Source: Ruthenibacterium sp. | GTDB lineage: Bacteria; Bacillota; Clostridia; Oscillospirales; Ruminococcaceae | NCBI GenBank assembly: GCA_020025235.1 | Contig: JAHHSL010000001.1 | Location: forward strand, 1-64,000 | Direction: 5' to 3' | DNA length: 64,000 nucleotides | Shown: one piece after another, positions 50,228 to 57,883 of the stretch | Layout of the letters: each line of letters begins with the position of its first letter | How positions within the stretch are numbered: position 1 is the stretch's first letter | Notes under the pieces: model-generated | What the model was told of the DNA's origin: nothing | Database searches by the model: none | Seen by the model: the letters and a program-made list of their open reading frames with translations, nothing else | Position numbers and translations under genes: made by a program

Positions 50228-51037
50228 TTGAAAATTTCCGTTCTTATGGAGAACACCGCCTATTCCCCCGATTTTGCCGCAGAGCACGGCCTGAGCCTTT
50301 ATATCGAAGCCGCGGGCCGGAAAATCCTGTTTGATACCGGACAGTCCGGCGCGTTTGCCGATAACGCCGCACGGCTCGGCATCAGCCTTGCCGACGTGGA
50401 TTTTGCCGTCATTTCGCACGGGCACAACGATCATGGCGGCGGGCTTGCGCGCTTTCTGGAATGTAACGATCACGCGCCGGTCTATGTGCGCGAAAACGCC
50501 TTTGAGCCGCATTATCGGGAACCGGATCTGTACCGCGGGCTTGACCCTGCCTTGAAGGACTGCCGGCAGCTTGTTTTCACCGGAGGATCCTATTCCATTG
50601 CCGATGGACTGGAGCTGATTTCCTTCTGCGGCAGGCGTTTGCCCCACCCCACTTACAATTACGGCCTGTGCCGCATGCAGGGCGATCGGCTTGTGCCGGA
50701 TGATTTTTCCCACGAGCAGTCGCTTGTGATCCGTGAGGGAGGGCAGAAGATCCTGATCAGCGGCTGTTCACATACCGGCGCATGCAACCTGATGGAATGG
50801 GTCCGTCCGGATATTCTGGTCGGCGGTTTTCATCTGAAGGACGTTGCCGCCGATGACTCGGGGCGCGCGATCCTGGATGAATATGCGCGTGCTCTTTCCG
50901 CTTTCCCCGCAGTTTATTACACCGGACACTGCACCGGCGCGCCGCAGTATGCCTATCTGAAAGAAAAGCTGGGCGATCGCCTGCATGCCTTTTCGTCCGG
51001 GCAGGTCTTTGAAGTGCCTGCTGTTCCAATCGTCTGA
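50228..51037 (+). CDS. MBL-fold metallohydrolase
   Basis: A 269-residue metallo-beta-lactamase-fold protein. SHGHNDHGGGL is the HxHxDH metal motif; GCSHTGACNLMEW and VGGFHLKD provide further His ligands. The layout matches the group named after the methanopterin enzyme that forms the RFA-P ring (DHP-type hydrolases), which in bacteria travels with NifX-like genes; the bacterial substrate is unknown. The start is TTG at 50228, with AAGGAG 10 bases before it. It lies between two NifX-type genes. Confidence 0.88.
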   Translation: MKISVLMENTAYSPDFAAEHGLSLYIEAAGRKILFDTGQSGAFADNAARLGISLADVDFAVISHGHNDHGGGLARFLECNDHAPVYVRENAFEPHYREPDLYRGLDPALKDCRQLVFTGGSYSIADGLELISFCGRRLPHPTYNYGLCRMQGDRLVPDDFSHEQSLVIREGGQKILISGCSHTGACNLMEWVRPDILVGGFHLKDVAADDSGRAILDEYARALSAFPAVYYTGHCTGAPQYAYLKEKLGDRLHAFSSGQVFEVPAVPIV

Positions 51038-51087
51038 AACGGGAGTTCCGTTTTTATATCACATCAAATCCAAAGGAGATTTTTATT

Positions 51088-51444
51088 ATGAAAATTGCTG
51101 TTGCCTGCAACGGAAGCAAGATTTGGCCGCATTTCGGTCACTGCGAAAACTTCAACATCTACGACGCGGAAAACGGCGTCATCACATCGGAAGAAAATGT
51201 ACCGAACCCCGGTCACCGTCCGGGCTTTCTGCCGAACTTCCTTGCCGACCGCGGTGTAGAGGTCATCATCGCAGGCGGCATGGGCGGCGGCGCTGTTGAT
51301 ATTTTCAATGAGCGCAACGTCGAGGTCGTTGTGGGTGCCGAGGGCGACGCACGCACCAATGTGGAGGCCTATCTGCGCGGTGAACTGAAATCGACCGGTT
51401 CTGTCTGCCACGAGCACGAAATGGAACATCACCACCACGAATAA
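51088..51444 (+). CDS. NifX/NifB-type dinitrogenase cofactor-like protein, copy 2
   Basis: A 118-residue protein of the same family as the gene at 49840. KIAVACNGSKIWPHFGHCENFNIYD and EVIIAGGMGGGAVDIFNERNVEVVVGAEG are the family motifs. The C-terminus is His-rich (CHEHEMEHHHHE) and may hold nickel, iron or zinc. AAAGGAG precedes the ATG. It is the last gene of the operon, followed by a perfect 34-bp palindromic terminator. Confidence 0.92.
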   Translation: MKIAVACNGSKIWPHFGHCENFNIYDAENGVITSEENVPNPGHRPGFLPNFLADRGVEVIIAGGMGGGAVDIFNERNVEVVVGAEGDARTNVEAYLRGELKSTGSVCHEHEMEHHHHE

Positions 51445-51460
51445 ACCAAAACGCAAAAAC

Positions 51461-51494
51461 AAAAAGCGTGAATGCAGCTGCATTCACGCTTTTT
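51461..51494. terminator. Bidirectional terminator: 34-bp perfect palindrome
   Basis: AAAAAGCGTGAATGCAG is followed at once by its exact reverse complement, with no loop bases. T runs occur on both strands between the converging NifX copy 2 and the surface-protein gene. Confidence 0.9.
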
Positions 51495-51554
51495 CTATTC
51501 TTTTTCGTCAGGCGTTACGCTCTTTTTCCACCGTTTGAAACGGCAGAAAACGCG

Positions 51555-54221
51555 TTACTTCTGTTTCTTTTTTCGGTTCAGCCAAACGACAAGAACCACA
51601 AGCGCGGCAAGGATGCACACGGCCGCGATGATTGCGCCTGTTCCTGCGCCGCCCTTATCCTTCTGCGGTTCATCTGCCATGGCCGCTTCCGGTTCTGCGG
51701 GTTCTTCCTGCTCCGGAGCGTCCGCGGTCTGTGCCGGAACGATCACGGCATACGTTGAGAACGAATCGGTTTCAAAGCAAAGTTCACCGGACGTCTCATC
51801 CCATTCTGCAGCCAGCAAACCGGCGCTTGCGTTGTGGATGCGGACGATCCCATATTCCCCCGCTGCATGTTCCTGCCGGTTCCGCAGTTCTTCGGGGATT
51901 CGCAGCGAAATTTTCACCGCTCCGTTTGTTTTTTCTACCGGAACCGGTTCGGCATCGCCAATCTGTTTCATCAGACGGATATCCAGATACAGCACCGGCT
52001 CGCTTTCTCCTGCGGCTTTTTCCGCCAGCTGAAGCTCTTCCGAGCCGACCTGTCCGGTCACATCCCGTACTTCAAAGTACACCTTTACGGTCGTATCGTT
52101 TTTACATTCCGCCCGTTCACTTTCCGTGAACAGCAGATTTGTCAGTTCCTCGGCAGTATTCCGGATCTTTGCATCCAATGCATTCTTTTCCGTACCCGCC
52201 GTGATTTCCACCGTAATTTTTCCGCTCGGCTCCGCCTTGTCCGGTTTCATGGAAGGCTTCGGTGCAACCGTGTGGCTGGGCACTCTTGCAGGCTGCGGAT
52301 TCTGTACAGGCACAGGCGCGGGCGCAGGTGCAGGTGCAGGCGCGGGTGCAGGTGCCGGCGCAGGCGCGGGTGCGGGTTCCGGCGCGGGCGCAGGTTCCTG
52401 AATCGTCACGTTGCGGATTGCCTGCACCGCATTTCCATCGCTGTCTGTCGCGGTATAAGTAAGTTCATACACACCGGCGGCCGATGTGTCGATTTCGCGG
52501 TCGATCTGAATATTTGCAACTTCGCCATCCTCGTAATCGGATGCCGTGACGCCATCCATAAAGTCAAAGCTTTCGCCTTTTTCCAGAACCACATCGGTCA
52601 GTCCTTTTATTTCGGGGACAAAGTTCGTAACCGTGATGTTCCGAACGGCTCTGGTTTTGTGCCCTTCGGAATCGGCTGCAATATAGGTAAGGACAAAGGT
52701 TTCCTCCGTGCCGGCCTGCGGCTTTTTCAGTTCGCCTTCGATACGGATTTCCGGAGCGGCGTCCTTGTCATCCGTTGCCGTGATTCCGGCATACAGATCA
52801 AATCCCGCAACGTCACCGGCTTTGATTTTCACATCCTGTATGCCGCTGATGATCGGAAATGCATTGTTAATAACGTATGCGTTTCGGATCGATTCGGTAA
52901 CGTTGCCGCTGCTGTCCTGCACTCGGTACACAAGCTGATGCTTGCCAACCGTCAGTTCGGATGCATGCTCCGGATAGATAATTGCATGCGTCAGGCTGCC
53001 GTCCTCATAGTCCCACGCTGTAACGCCTGTGCGCAGATCCGGCGACGTACCCTCGCGGAAAATAATATCTTTCGGATGCCGGATGCTCGGGAAATAATTG
53101 GTTGCCGCTCCGCCGGACAATTTGCGCAGCTCAATGCGCAGTTCGTTGCCGCTGTTGATTTTTTCAGCGCAAAAGCCCTTTTCTTCCACTTCTGCGGGGA
53201 TCGACAAATCGCCTACCATGTTTTTGCATACAAACAGATTTCGCTCCGCAATGTCCGGATAATCAAAACCGACATTCATCGAACCGTAAATGTACTGCGT
53301 ATCGACCTGCGTATCCTTGCTGAACACCAGTTCCGATTTTTCCACATACATTTCGGTAGCGTTGCTGATTTTGTGCTTCAGGTGGAATTTGGACTGATCT
53401 TCCATGTAAATCTTATACATGTTAAAGACGTTATCAAGTTCCACCGTGCCGATCACCGTAACGTAATCGCGGTCGATCACATTATCGCCGTAAACTGACG
53501 CATTGCTTTTGAAATTGCGCAGTTCCAGGGACGACGATTCCACAGTATGCCCGTTCATGCCGCCCATATAGATGTTCGTAATTTCGTTTTCCTCGACTGC
53601 GTCGTTGCGGATGATCAGACTGCCCGTTTTGGTATCTTCCTGCTTTGCGCCAAGGTAAATATTGGGATAGCCCAGAATCCGGACATTGGTCATCTCGGCG
53701 CGGTTGGCCCGCAGAAAAAAGCAATCCTTGTCCGCCGATGTAAAATTAAGATTCACGTTCTGGGAGTACAGCCAGCTGTTCAGCTGCACCTCTCCTTCAA
53801 ACGTAATGGTATGACGCACGGATGTATCACCGGCGATGAACACCGTTTTTTCCGGAAACTGCAGATCGCCGCTGACCGTTACATCTCCGACGATCTGAAT
53901 AAAACCGTTTTTCCGGACGTCCTGCAGTGCACGGGCAAAATCACTGGTCGGATCGTTCGGATCTGTTCCCGCTGAATCCGGTCTGCCGCTGCCGCTGACA
54001 TACACTGTTTCCAAGTTGGCGGCTCTTTCCTGTGCTGCCGTCTGCGTTTTTTCCGCTTCATCCGGCAGTCCCTCTGTTTTTTCGTACACTTCGGTCTGCA
54101 TTTCTGCCGCAGCTGCATGACCGGTGCCGCCTGCACTCTGGGCATAGCCCACATTCGGAAAAACGCTCATGCAGCTCAGCATCACGGCCAGACAAACTAT
54201 TTTCGCCACTGTTTTTTTCAT
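51555..54221 (-). CDS. Large secreted surface protein with Ig-like domains and C-terminal anchor
   Basis: An 888-residue cell-surface protein. Signal peptide 1-28 (MKKTVAKIVCLAVML..YAQS) is followed by an acidic spacer, then about 250 residues rich in short strands and Asn (RALQDVRKNGFIQIVGDVTVSGDL; NIYLGAKQ; IYMGGMNG), suggesting a beta-helix-like fold. Three Ig-like DUF5011-type repeats follow (FPIISGIQDVKIKAGD, VPEIKGLTDVVLEKGE, each ending YTATDSDG). An Ala-Pro linker, a conserved C-terminal domain, a membrane helix (GAIIAAVCILAALVVLVVW) and RKKKQK anchor it. Such proteins are often adhesins or wall-linked structural proteins. The ATG at 54221 follows GGAAAGGA; frames to 54272 are discarded. 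Promoter at 54369-54397. Confidence 0.85.
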   Translation of the reverse strand: MKKTVAKIVCLAVMLSCMSVFPNVGYAQSAGGTGHAAAAEMQTEVYEKTEGLPDEAEKTQTAAQERAANLETVYVSGSGRPDSAGTDPNDPTSDFARALQDVRKNGFIQIVGDVTVSGDLQFPEKTVFIAGDTSVRHTITFEGEVQLNSWLYSQNVNLNFTSADKDCFFLRANRAEMTNVRILGYPNIYLGAKQEDTKTGSLIIRNDAVEENEITNIYMGGMNGHTVESSSLELRNFKSNASVYGDNVIDRDYVTVIGTVELDNVFNMYKIYMEDQSKFHLKHKISNATEMYVEKSELVFSKDTQVDTQYIYGSMNVGFDYPDIAERNLFVCKNMVGDLSIPAEVEEKGFCAEKINSGNELRIELRKLSGGAATNYFPSIRHPKDIIFREGTSPDLRTGVTAWDYEDGSLTHAIIYPEHASELTVGKHQLVYRVQDSSGNVTESIRNAYVINNAFPIISGIQDVKIKAGDVAGFDLYAGITATDDKDAAPEIRIEGELKKPQAGTEETFVLTYIAADSEGHKTRAVRNITVTNFVPEIKGLTDVVLEKGESFDFMDGVTASDYEDGEVANIQIDREIDTSAAGVYELTYTATDSDGNAVQAIRNVTIQEPAPAPEPAPAPAPAPAPAPAPAPAPAPVPVQNPQPARVPSHTVAPKPSMKPDKAEPSGKITVEITAGTEKNALDAKIRNTAEELTNLLFTESERAECKNDTTVKVYFEVRDVTGQVGSEELQLAEKAAGESEPVLYLDIRLMKQIGDAEPVPVEKTNGAVKISLRIPEELRNRQEHAAGEYGIVRIHNASAGLLAAEWDETSGELCFETDSFSTYAVIVPAQTADAPEQEEPAEPEAAMADEPQKDKGGAGTGAIIAAVCILAALVVLVVWLNRKKKQK
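52315..52397. repeat. Hexanucleotide-like repeat coding the Ala-Pro linker
   Basis: About a dozen imperfect copies of GGCGCA/GGTGCA, inside the surface-protein gene. On the coding strand it gives an (AP)n linker. Copy number may vary by slippage. Confidence 0.8.
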
Positions 54222-54368
54222 TCGGTAATCCTTTCCGTAAATTCGGTTCTGCATCCGTCTTTGTGCAAGCACTGCATACGGCGCAGCTCTCTGTTTTTTT
54301 CATCATTCGGGATATATAACAGGCAATATCAGAAGATATTCGCTTTCCAATGCTTTTCCTGACTTTAT

Positions 54369-54397
54369 AGTTTATCGGTTCAGGGGGATTTTGTCAA
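54369..54397 (-). promoter_or_regulatory. Sigma-A promoter of the surface-protein gene
   Basis: Minus-strand TTGACA (54392-54397), 17-base spacer, TAAACT (54369-54374), about 148 bases before the ATG, so a long 5' leader is expected. Confidence 0.65.
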
Positions 54398-54414
54398 TAT
54401 CAGCCGAAAGCAGC

Positions 54415-54449
54415 AAAAAAGCAGACCCCTGAACGGGGTCTGCTTTTTT
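54415..54449 (-). terminator. Terminator of the pfl-pflA operon
   Basis: AAAAAAGCAGACCCC pairs with GGGGTCTGCTTTTTT around a short loop, 17 bases past the pflA stop. Confidence 0.9.
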
Positions 54450-54465
54450 ATAGATCGTTGGATCG

Positions 54466-55227
54466 TTACTTCTGCGCCAATGCGGCCTTGCGTGCCTTCA
54501 GGATCGCATTCCGTGCCTGTTTGGCAACGGATGCATTCAGCGCCGGAACGCCCTCCAGAGGATACGGGATCCCCAGGGCGGCGTATTTGCTCACGCCCAT
54601 CGTATGATAGGGCAGAACATCCAAAGCGCACAGATTGCTGAACTGCGCCAAAAGCGTGCCCAGTTCCTGCCATTCCTTTTCCGAATCGGTGATACCCGGC
54701 ACTACAACATGGCGCACCCACATGGGCACTTTCTTTTCCGCAAGATAGCGGGCAAAATCCAGAATGTTGCAGTTATCCTGCCCTGTCAGCTTTTTATGTG
54801 CTTCACGCTCTGCATGCTTGATATCAAGCATAACAAGATCCGTTACAGCACAAAGCTTATCGAACTGTTCGCGCACCGCAGCACTGTCTGCACGGAACGT
54901 GATGCCGGATGTGTCGACGCAGGTATGGATCCCGCGTTTTTTGGCCTCGGTGAAAAGGGTCGTCACAAAGTCGATCTGCAGCAGCGGTTCTCCGCCGGAA
55001 ACGGTGATGCCGCCGTTTTTATAAAACGGCTCGTTGCGCTCGTACTGCGCAAGCAGCTGTTCCACCGTCATCGGCGTACCGCCGACGGTTTTCCAGGTAT
55101 CGGGGTTATGGCAGTACTGGCACCGCATGGGGCAGCCCTGCAGGAAAATAACCATCCGCGTACCCGGACCGTCTACCGTGCCGAAGCTTTCAACGGAATG
55201 AACATGTCCCGTTTTCTGCTCTGGCAT
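54466..55227 (-). CDS. pflA: Pyruvate formate-lyase activating enzyme
   Basis: PflA (253 aa) is a radical SAM enzyme that abstracts a hydrogen from the key glycine of pyruvate formate-lyase. ESFGTVDGPGTRMVIFLQGC leads into the cluster motif Cys32-x3-Cys36-x2-Cys39 (CPMRCQYC), then GGITVSGGEPLLQ and VDTSGI. Length is normal. GAGGGGATG upstream overlaps the end of the glycyl-radical gene, with only 3 bases between the genes. Here the target glycine is on the separate 80-aa protein, not on the large subunit. Confidence 0.96.
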   Translation of the reverse strand: MPEQKTGHVHSVESFGTVDGPGTRMVIFLQGCPMRCQYCHNPDTWKTVGGTPMTVEQLLAQYERNEPFYKNGGITVSGGEPLLQIDFVTTLFTEAKKRGIHTCVDTSGITFRADSAAVREQFDKLCAVTDLVMLDIKHAEREAHKKLTGQDNCNILDFARYLAEKKVPMWVRHVVVPGITDSEKEWQELGTLLAQFSNLCALDVLPYHTMGVSKYAALGIPYPLEGVPALNASVAKQARNAILKARKAALAQK

Positions 55228-55230
55228 AAA

Positions 55231-55473
55231 TTACATCCCCTCGTGGAATGTACGGGAGATAACTTCGTCCTGCTGTGCTTTGGTCAGCTTGATGAAGTTG
55301 ACAGCGTAACCGGAAACACGCACGGTCAGCTGCGGATATTTTTCAGGATGTGCCTGTGCGTCAAGCAGAGTTTCTCTGTTGAACACGTTAACGTTCAGGT
55401 GGTGGCCGCCTTCTGCTGCATAGCCGTCGAGAAGGTTGACAAGGTTATCAATCTGCTGTTCGTTTGCTTTCAT
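55231..55473 (-). CDS. Stand-alone glycyl-radical subunit of pyruvate formate-lyase (GrcA-like)
   Basis: An 80-residue protein equal to the C-terminal domain of pyruvate formate-lyase. GGHHLNVNVFNRETLLDAQ, HPEKYPQLTVRVSGYAVNF (radical Gly55) and LTKAQQDEVISRTFHEGM match the end of normal PflB almost residue for residue. In E. coli GrcA (YfiD) is a similar spare part, but there the main enzyme keeps its own domain. Here the large subunit at 55742-57796 lacks it, so this gene should be essential for activity. The ATG at 55473 follows AAAGGA. It sits 62 bases after the 61-aa gene and 3 bases before pflA. Confidence 0.93.
   Translation of the reverse strand: MKANEQQIDNLVNLLDGYAAEGGHHLNVNVFNRETLLDAQAHPEKYPQLTVRVSGYAVNFIKLTKAQQDEVISRTFHEGM
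55447..55471. repeat. 25-base repeat, copy A (start of glycyl-radical subunit gene)
   Basis: Identical at 24 of 25 bases to 55692-55716. Both copies code the start KANEQQID of two neighbouring genes. Confidence 0.85.
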
Positions 55474-55517
55474 AATGCTTATTCCTTTCATTTGATCATA
55501 AGATTCGGTAATGCTGC

Positions 55518-55534
55518 GGCACAGGGAATGTGCC
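55518..55534 (-). promoter_or_regulatory. Small intercistronic hairpin after the 61-aa gene
   Basis: GGCACA and TGTGCC form a perfect 6-bp stem with a 5-base loop directly after the stop of the 61-aa gene. There is no T run, so it is more likely an RNA processing or stabilising element than a terminator. Confidence 0.4.
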
Positions 55535-55535
55535 T

Positions 55536-55721
55536 TCAGCGTACAGGTGTTTTGCAGGCTTCGTCCGTATTTTCGCCGCAGCAGCAGGTATTGGAATGGA
55601 TCTCTTCGATCTCACCCGAACCGCCTTTGACGTTCATATGGCCGCCGCCGTTTTCCATGAATGCATCGATGCGATCTACGAGCGCATCAATATCGATCTG
55701 CTGTTCGTTTGCTTTCTGCAT
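55536..55721 (-). CDS. 61-aa Cys-rich small protein within the split pfl locus
   Basis: Unknown function. Residues 2-31 (QKANEQQIDIDALVDRIDAF, then MENGGGHMNVK) resemble the first 28 residues of the neighbouring glycyl-radical subunit (KANEQQIDNLVNLLDGYAA..EGGHHLNVN), including the Gly-Gly-His-x-Asn-Val motif. After that the sequence leaves the family: no radical glycine, but a Glu/Ser stretch and a Cys-rich tail with Cys46-Cys47-Cys48 and Cys56. It has its own AGGAG site and ATG and lies 20 bases after the large subunit and in front of the glycyl-radical gene. It may be a degraded duplicate, or a small docking or metal/redox partner of the complex. Translation is likely, function open. Confidence 0.7.
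   Translation of the reverse strand: MQKANEQQIDIDALVDRIDAFMENGGGHMNVKGGSGEIEEIHSNTCCCGENTDEACKTPVR
55692..55716. repeat. 25-base repeat, copy B (start of 61-aa gene)
   Basis: Matches 55447-55471 at 24 of 25 bases, same orientation, 245 bases apart; indicates a local duplication of the 5' end of a glycyl-radical domain gene. Confidence 0.85.
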
Positions 55722-55741
55722 CGTGCCTCAGGCTCCTTTTC

Positions 55742-57796
55742 TCAGTTCTCGGATTCAAACTCGTCCATCTCGATATCGAGGTCGCCTGCAAAGATCTGGT
55801 CGTCCTTGCCCAGTGCGCCCGGGATGATGGAGAAGGTGTTGGAAATGCCGTCCTGTGCCTCGCTGAACGGAAGCTTGGAAACCGAAGCAAGGCTTGCAAC
55901 AGCACCGTGCTCGTCACGGCGATGCATGGGGTTTGCACCCGGTGCAAACGGTTCGCCCTTCTTACGGCCGTCCGGCGTAGAACCGGTGTTCTTGCCGTAA
56001 ACAACGTTGGAGGTGATCGTCAGGATCGAAGTGGTGGGGATACCGCCGCGGTAGGTGTGGTTGCCCTTGACATAGCTCATGAAGGTTTCAACCAGTTCTG
56101 CAGCAATGCTGTCGACGCGGTCGTCGTCGTTGCCGTATTTCGGGAAATCGCCCTCAACTTCGTAATCGACAACGATGCCGTCTTCGTCACGGATGCACTT
56201 TACCTTTGCATACTTGATTGCAGACAGGGAGTCAGCCACAACAGAAAGGCCTGCAATGCCGGTTGCGAACCAGCGGGTGACCTTTTTGTCGTGCAGGGAC
56301 ATCTGCAGCTTTTCGTAGCAGTATTTGTCATGCATATAGTGGATGATGTTCAGGGTATTGACATACACCTGTGCCAGCCACTTCATCATGTCCTTGTATT
56401 TTTCAATGACGTCATCGTAATCGAGGTAATCGCCCTCAACCGGACGATACTTCGGGCCGACCTGCTTCTTGCTGACTTCGTCAACACCGCCGTTGATTGC
56501 GTACAGCAGGCACTTTGCAAGGTTTGCACGTGCGCCGAAGAACTGCATTTCCTTACCGATGCGCATCGAGGATACGCAGCAGGCAATGCCGTAGTCGTCG
56601 CCGTGGGTCACGCGCATCAGATCATCGTTCTCATACTGGATGCTGGAGGACTCGATCGAGGTCATTGCGCAGAAACGCTTGAAGTTCATCGGCAGACGGG
56701 TGGACCACAGAACGGTGAGGTTGGGTTCCGGAGCGGTGCCGAGGTTCTGCAGGGTGTGCAGATAACGGTAGGACATCTTCGTGACCATGTGACGGCCATC
56801 GATGCCTACGCCGCCGATGGACTCGGTTACCCACTGCGGGTCGCCGGAGAACAGGTCGTTGTATTCCGGGGTGCGTGCGAACTTGATCAGACGCAGCTTC
56901 ATGATGAAGTGATCCACGAATTCCTGGATCTGCTCTTCGGTGAATACGCCGTTTGCAAGGTCGCGCTCTGCATAAATGTCGATGAAGGTGGAAGTACGGC
57001 CAAGGCTCATTGCCGCGCCGTTCTGTTCCTTAACAGCAGCCAGATAGCCCAGATACAGCCACTGGATCGCTTCCTGCGTGTTTTCTGCCGGACGGGAGAT
57101 ATCAAAGCCGTAGATCTGGCCGAGCTTCTTCAGGTCTTCCAGGGCACGGATCTGCTCGCTGAGCTCTTCGCGCTCGCGGATAACGTCCGAATACATGATG
57201 ACGCGGGTGGTATCCTTCTGGTGCTTTTTGTCCTGGATCAGGCGGTCAACACCGTACAGAGCAACACGGCGGTAGTCGCCGATGATGCGGCCGCGGCCAT
57301 ATGCATCGGGCAGGCCGGTGATGATATGGTTGCTGCGGCATGCGCGCATTTCCGGGGTGTATGCATCAAAGACGCCTGCGTTGTGGGTCTTGCGGTGGAT
57401 CGTGAAGAACTCTTCGATTTCCGGATCAAGGGTGTATCCGTTATCTTCACATGCCTTCTTTGCCATACGGATACCGCCGTAAGGCATCAGTGCACGCTTA
57501 AAGGGTTTTTCAGTCTGGAAGCCCACAATGGTTTCCTTATCCTTATCAAGGTAACCTGCCGCATGGGAGGTGATTGTGGAAATCACATGCGTATCCATAT
57601 CCAGGACGCCGCCTGCTTCGCGCTCTTGTTTGCTCAGATCCAGAACCTGTTCCCAAAGAGCTTTGGTATTTTCCGTAGGACCGGCAAGGAACGTATCGTC
57701 CCCATCATAAGGTGTGTAGTTTTTCTGGATAAAGTCCCGCACGTTGATTTCTCTTTCCCAAACGCCGGGAACAAATCCTGTCCATTCGTTTCTCAT
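55742..57796 (-). CDS. pflB: Pyruvate formate-lyase catalytic subunit lacking the glycyl-radical domain
   Basis: Pyruvate formate-lyase turns pyruvate and CoA into acetyl-CoA and formate. The 684-residue chain covers the ten-stranded barrel with the active-site cysteine pair Cys406-Cys407 (YGIACCVSS) and normal blocks such as TITSHAAGYLDKD, GRGRIIGDYRR, AMTSIESSSIQYENDD, SVVADSLSAIKYAKVK and GANPMHRRDEHGAVASL. It stops after GALGKDDQIFAGDLDIEMDEFESEN. Normal enzymes run on for about 70 more residues through RVSGYAV. That missing part is the separate gene at 55231-55473, so this is a split enzyme. TGGAGGGC precedes the ATG. Promoter at 57856-57883. Confidence 0.95.
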   Translation of the reverse strand: MRNEWTGFVPGVWEREINVRDFIQKNYTPYDGDDTFLAGPTENTKALWEQVLDLSKQEREAGGVLDMDTHVISTITSHAAGYLDKDKETIVGFQTEKPFKRALMPYGGIRMAKKACEDNGYTLDPEIEEFFTIHRKTHNAGVFDAYTPEMRACRSNHIITGLPDAYGRGRIIGDYRRVALYGVDRLIQDKKHQKDTTRVIMYSDVIREREELSEQIRALEDLKKLGQIYGFDISRPAENTQEAIQWLYLGYLAAVKEQNGAAMSLGRTSTFIDIYAERDLANGVFTEEQIQEFVDHFIMKLRLIKFARTPEYNDLFSGDPQWVTESIGGVGIDGRHMVTKMSYRYLHTLQNLGTAPEPNLTVLWSTRLPMNFKRFCAMTSIESSSIQYENDDLMRVTHGDDYGIACCVSSMRIGKEMQFFGARANLAKCLLYAINGGVDEVSKKQVGPKYRPVEGDYLDYDDVIEKYKDMMKWLAQVYVNTLNIIHYMHDKYCYEKLQMSLHDKKVTRWFATGIAGLSVVADSLSAIKYAKVKCIRDEDGIVVDYEVEGDFPKYGNDDDRVDSIAAELVETFMSYVKGNHTYRGGIPTTSILTITSNVVYGKNTGSTPDGRKKGEPFAPGANPMHRRDEHGAVASLASVSKLPFSEAQDGISNTFSIIPGALGKDDQIFAGDLDIEMDEFESEN

Positions 57797-57820
57797 TGCT
57801 TGCCCTCCACTAATATTTGT

Positions 57821-57848
57821 ATCGAAAACACTATATTTAGTATTCGAT
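57821..57848 (-). promoter_or_regulatory. Imperfect dyad in the pfl 5' leader
   Basis: ATCGAATACTA..TAGTGTTTTCGAT on the minus strand: outer ATCGAA/TTCGAT arms and an inner perfect ACTA-AATA-TAGT hairpin. It lies just downstream of the pfl -10 and before the ribosome site, so it could be a repressor site or an mRNA hairpin. It does not match the Rex consensus that I know. Confidence 0.45.
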
Positions 57849-57855
57849 TACCATT

Positions 57856-57883
57856 ATTTTACCTTTTCAACACATTTTGTCAA
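57856..57883 (-). promoter_or_regulatory. Sigma-A promoter of the pfl operon
   Basis: Minus-strand consensus TTGACA (57878-57883), 16-base spacer, TAAAAT (57856-57861), about 60 bases before the pflB start. Confidence 0.75.

Noticed and set aside
49463..51444. Nitrogen fixation locus
   Set aside because: NifX-type proteins alone are widespread in anaerobes; no nifH, nifD, nifK, nifE, nifN or true radical SAM nifB is present.
55231..55742. Simple frameshift or sequencing error splitting pflB
   Set aside because: The two parts are separated by more than 240 bases holding another gene, and the radical subunit has its own start and ribosome site with a duplicated N-terminus; one indel cannot explain this.
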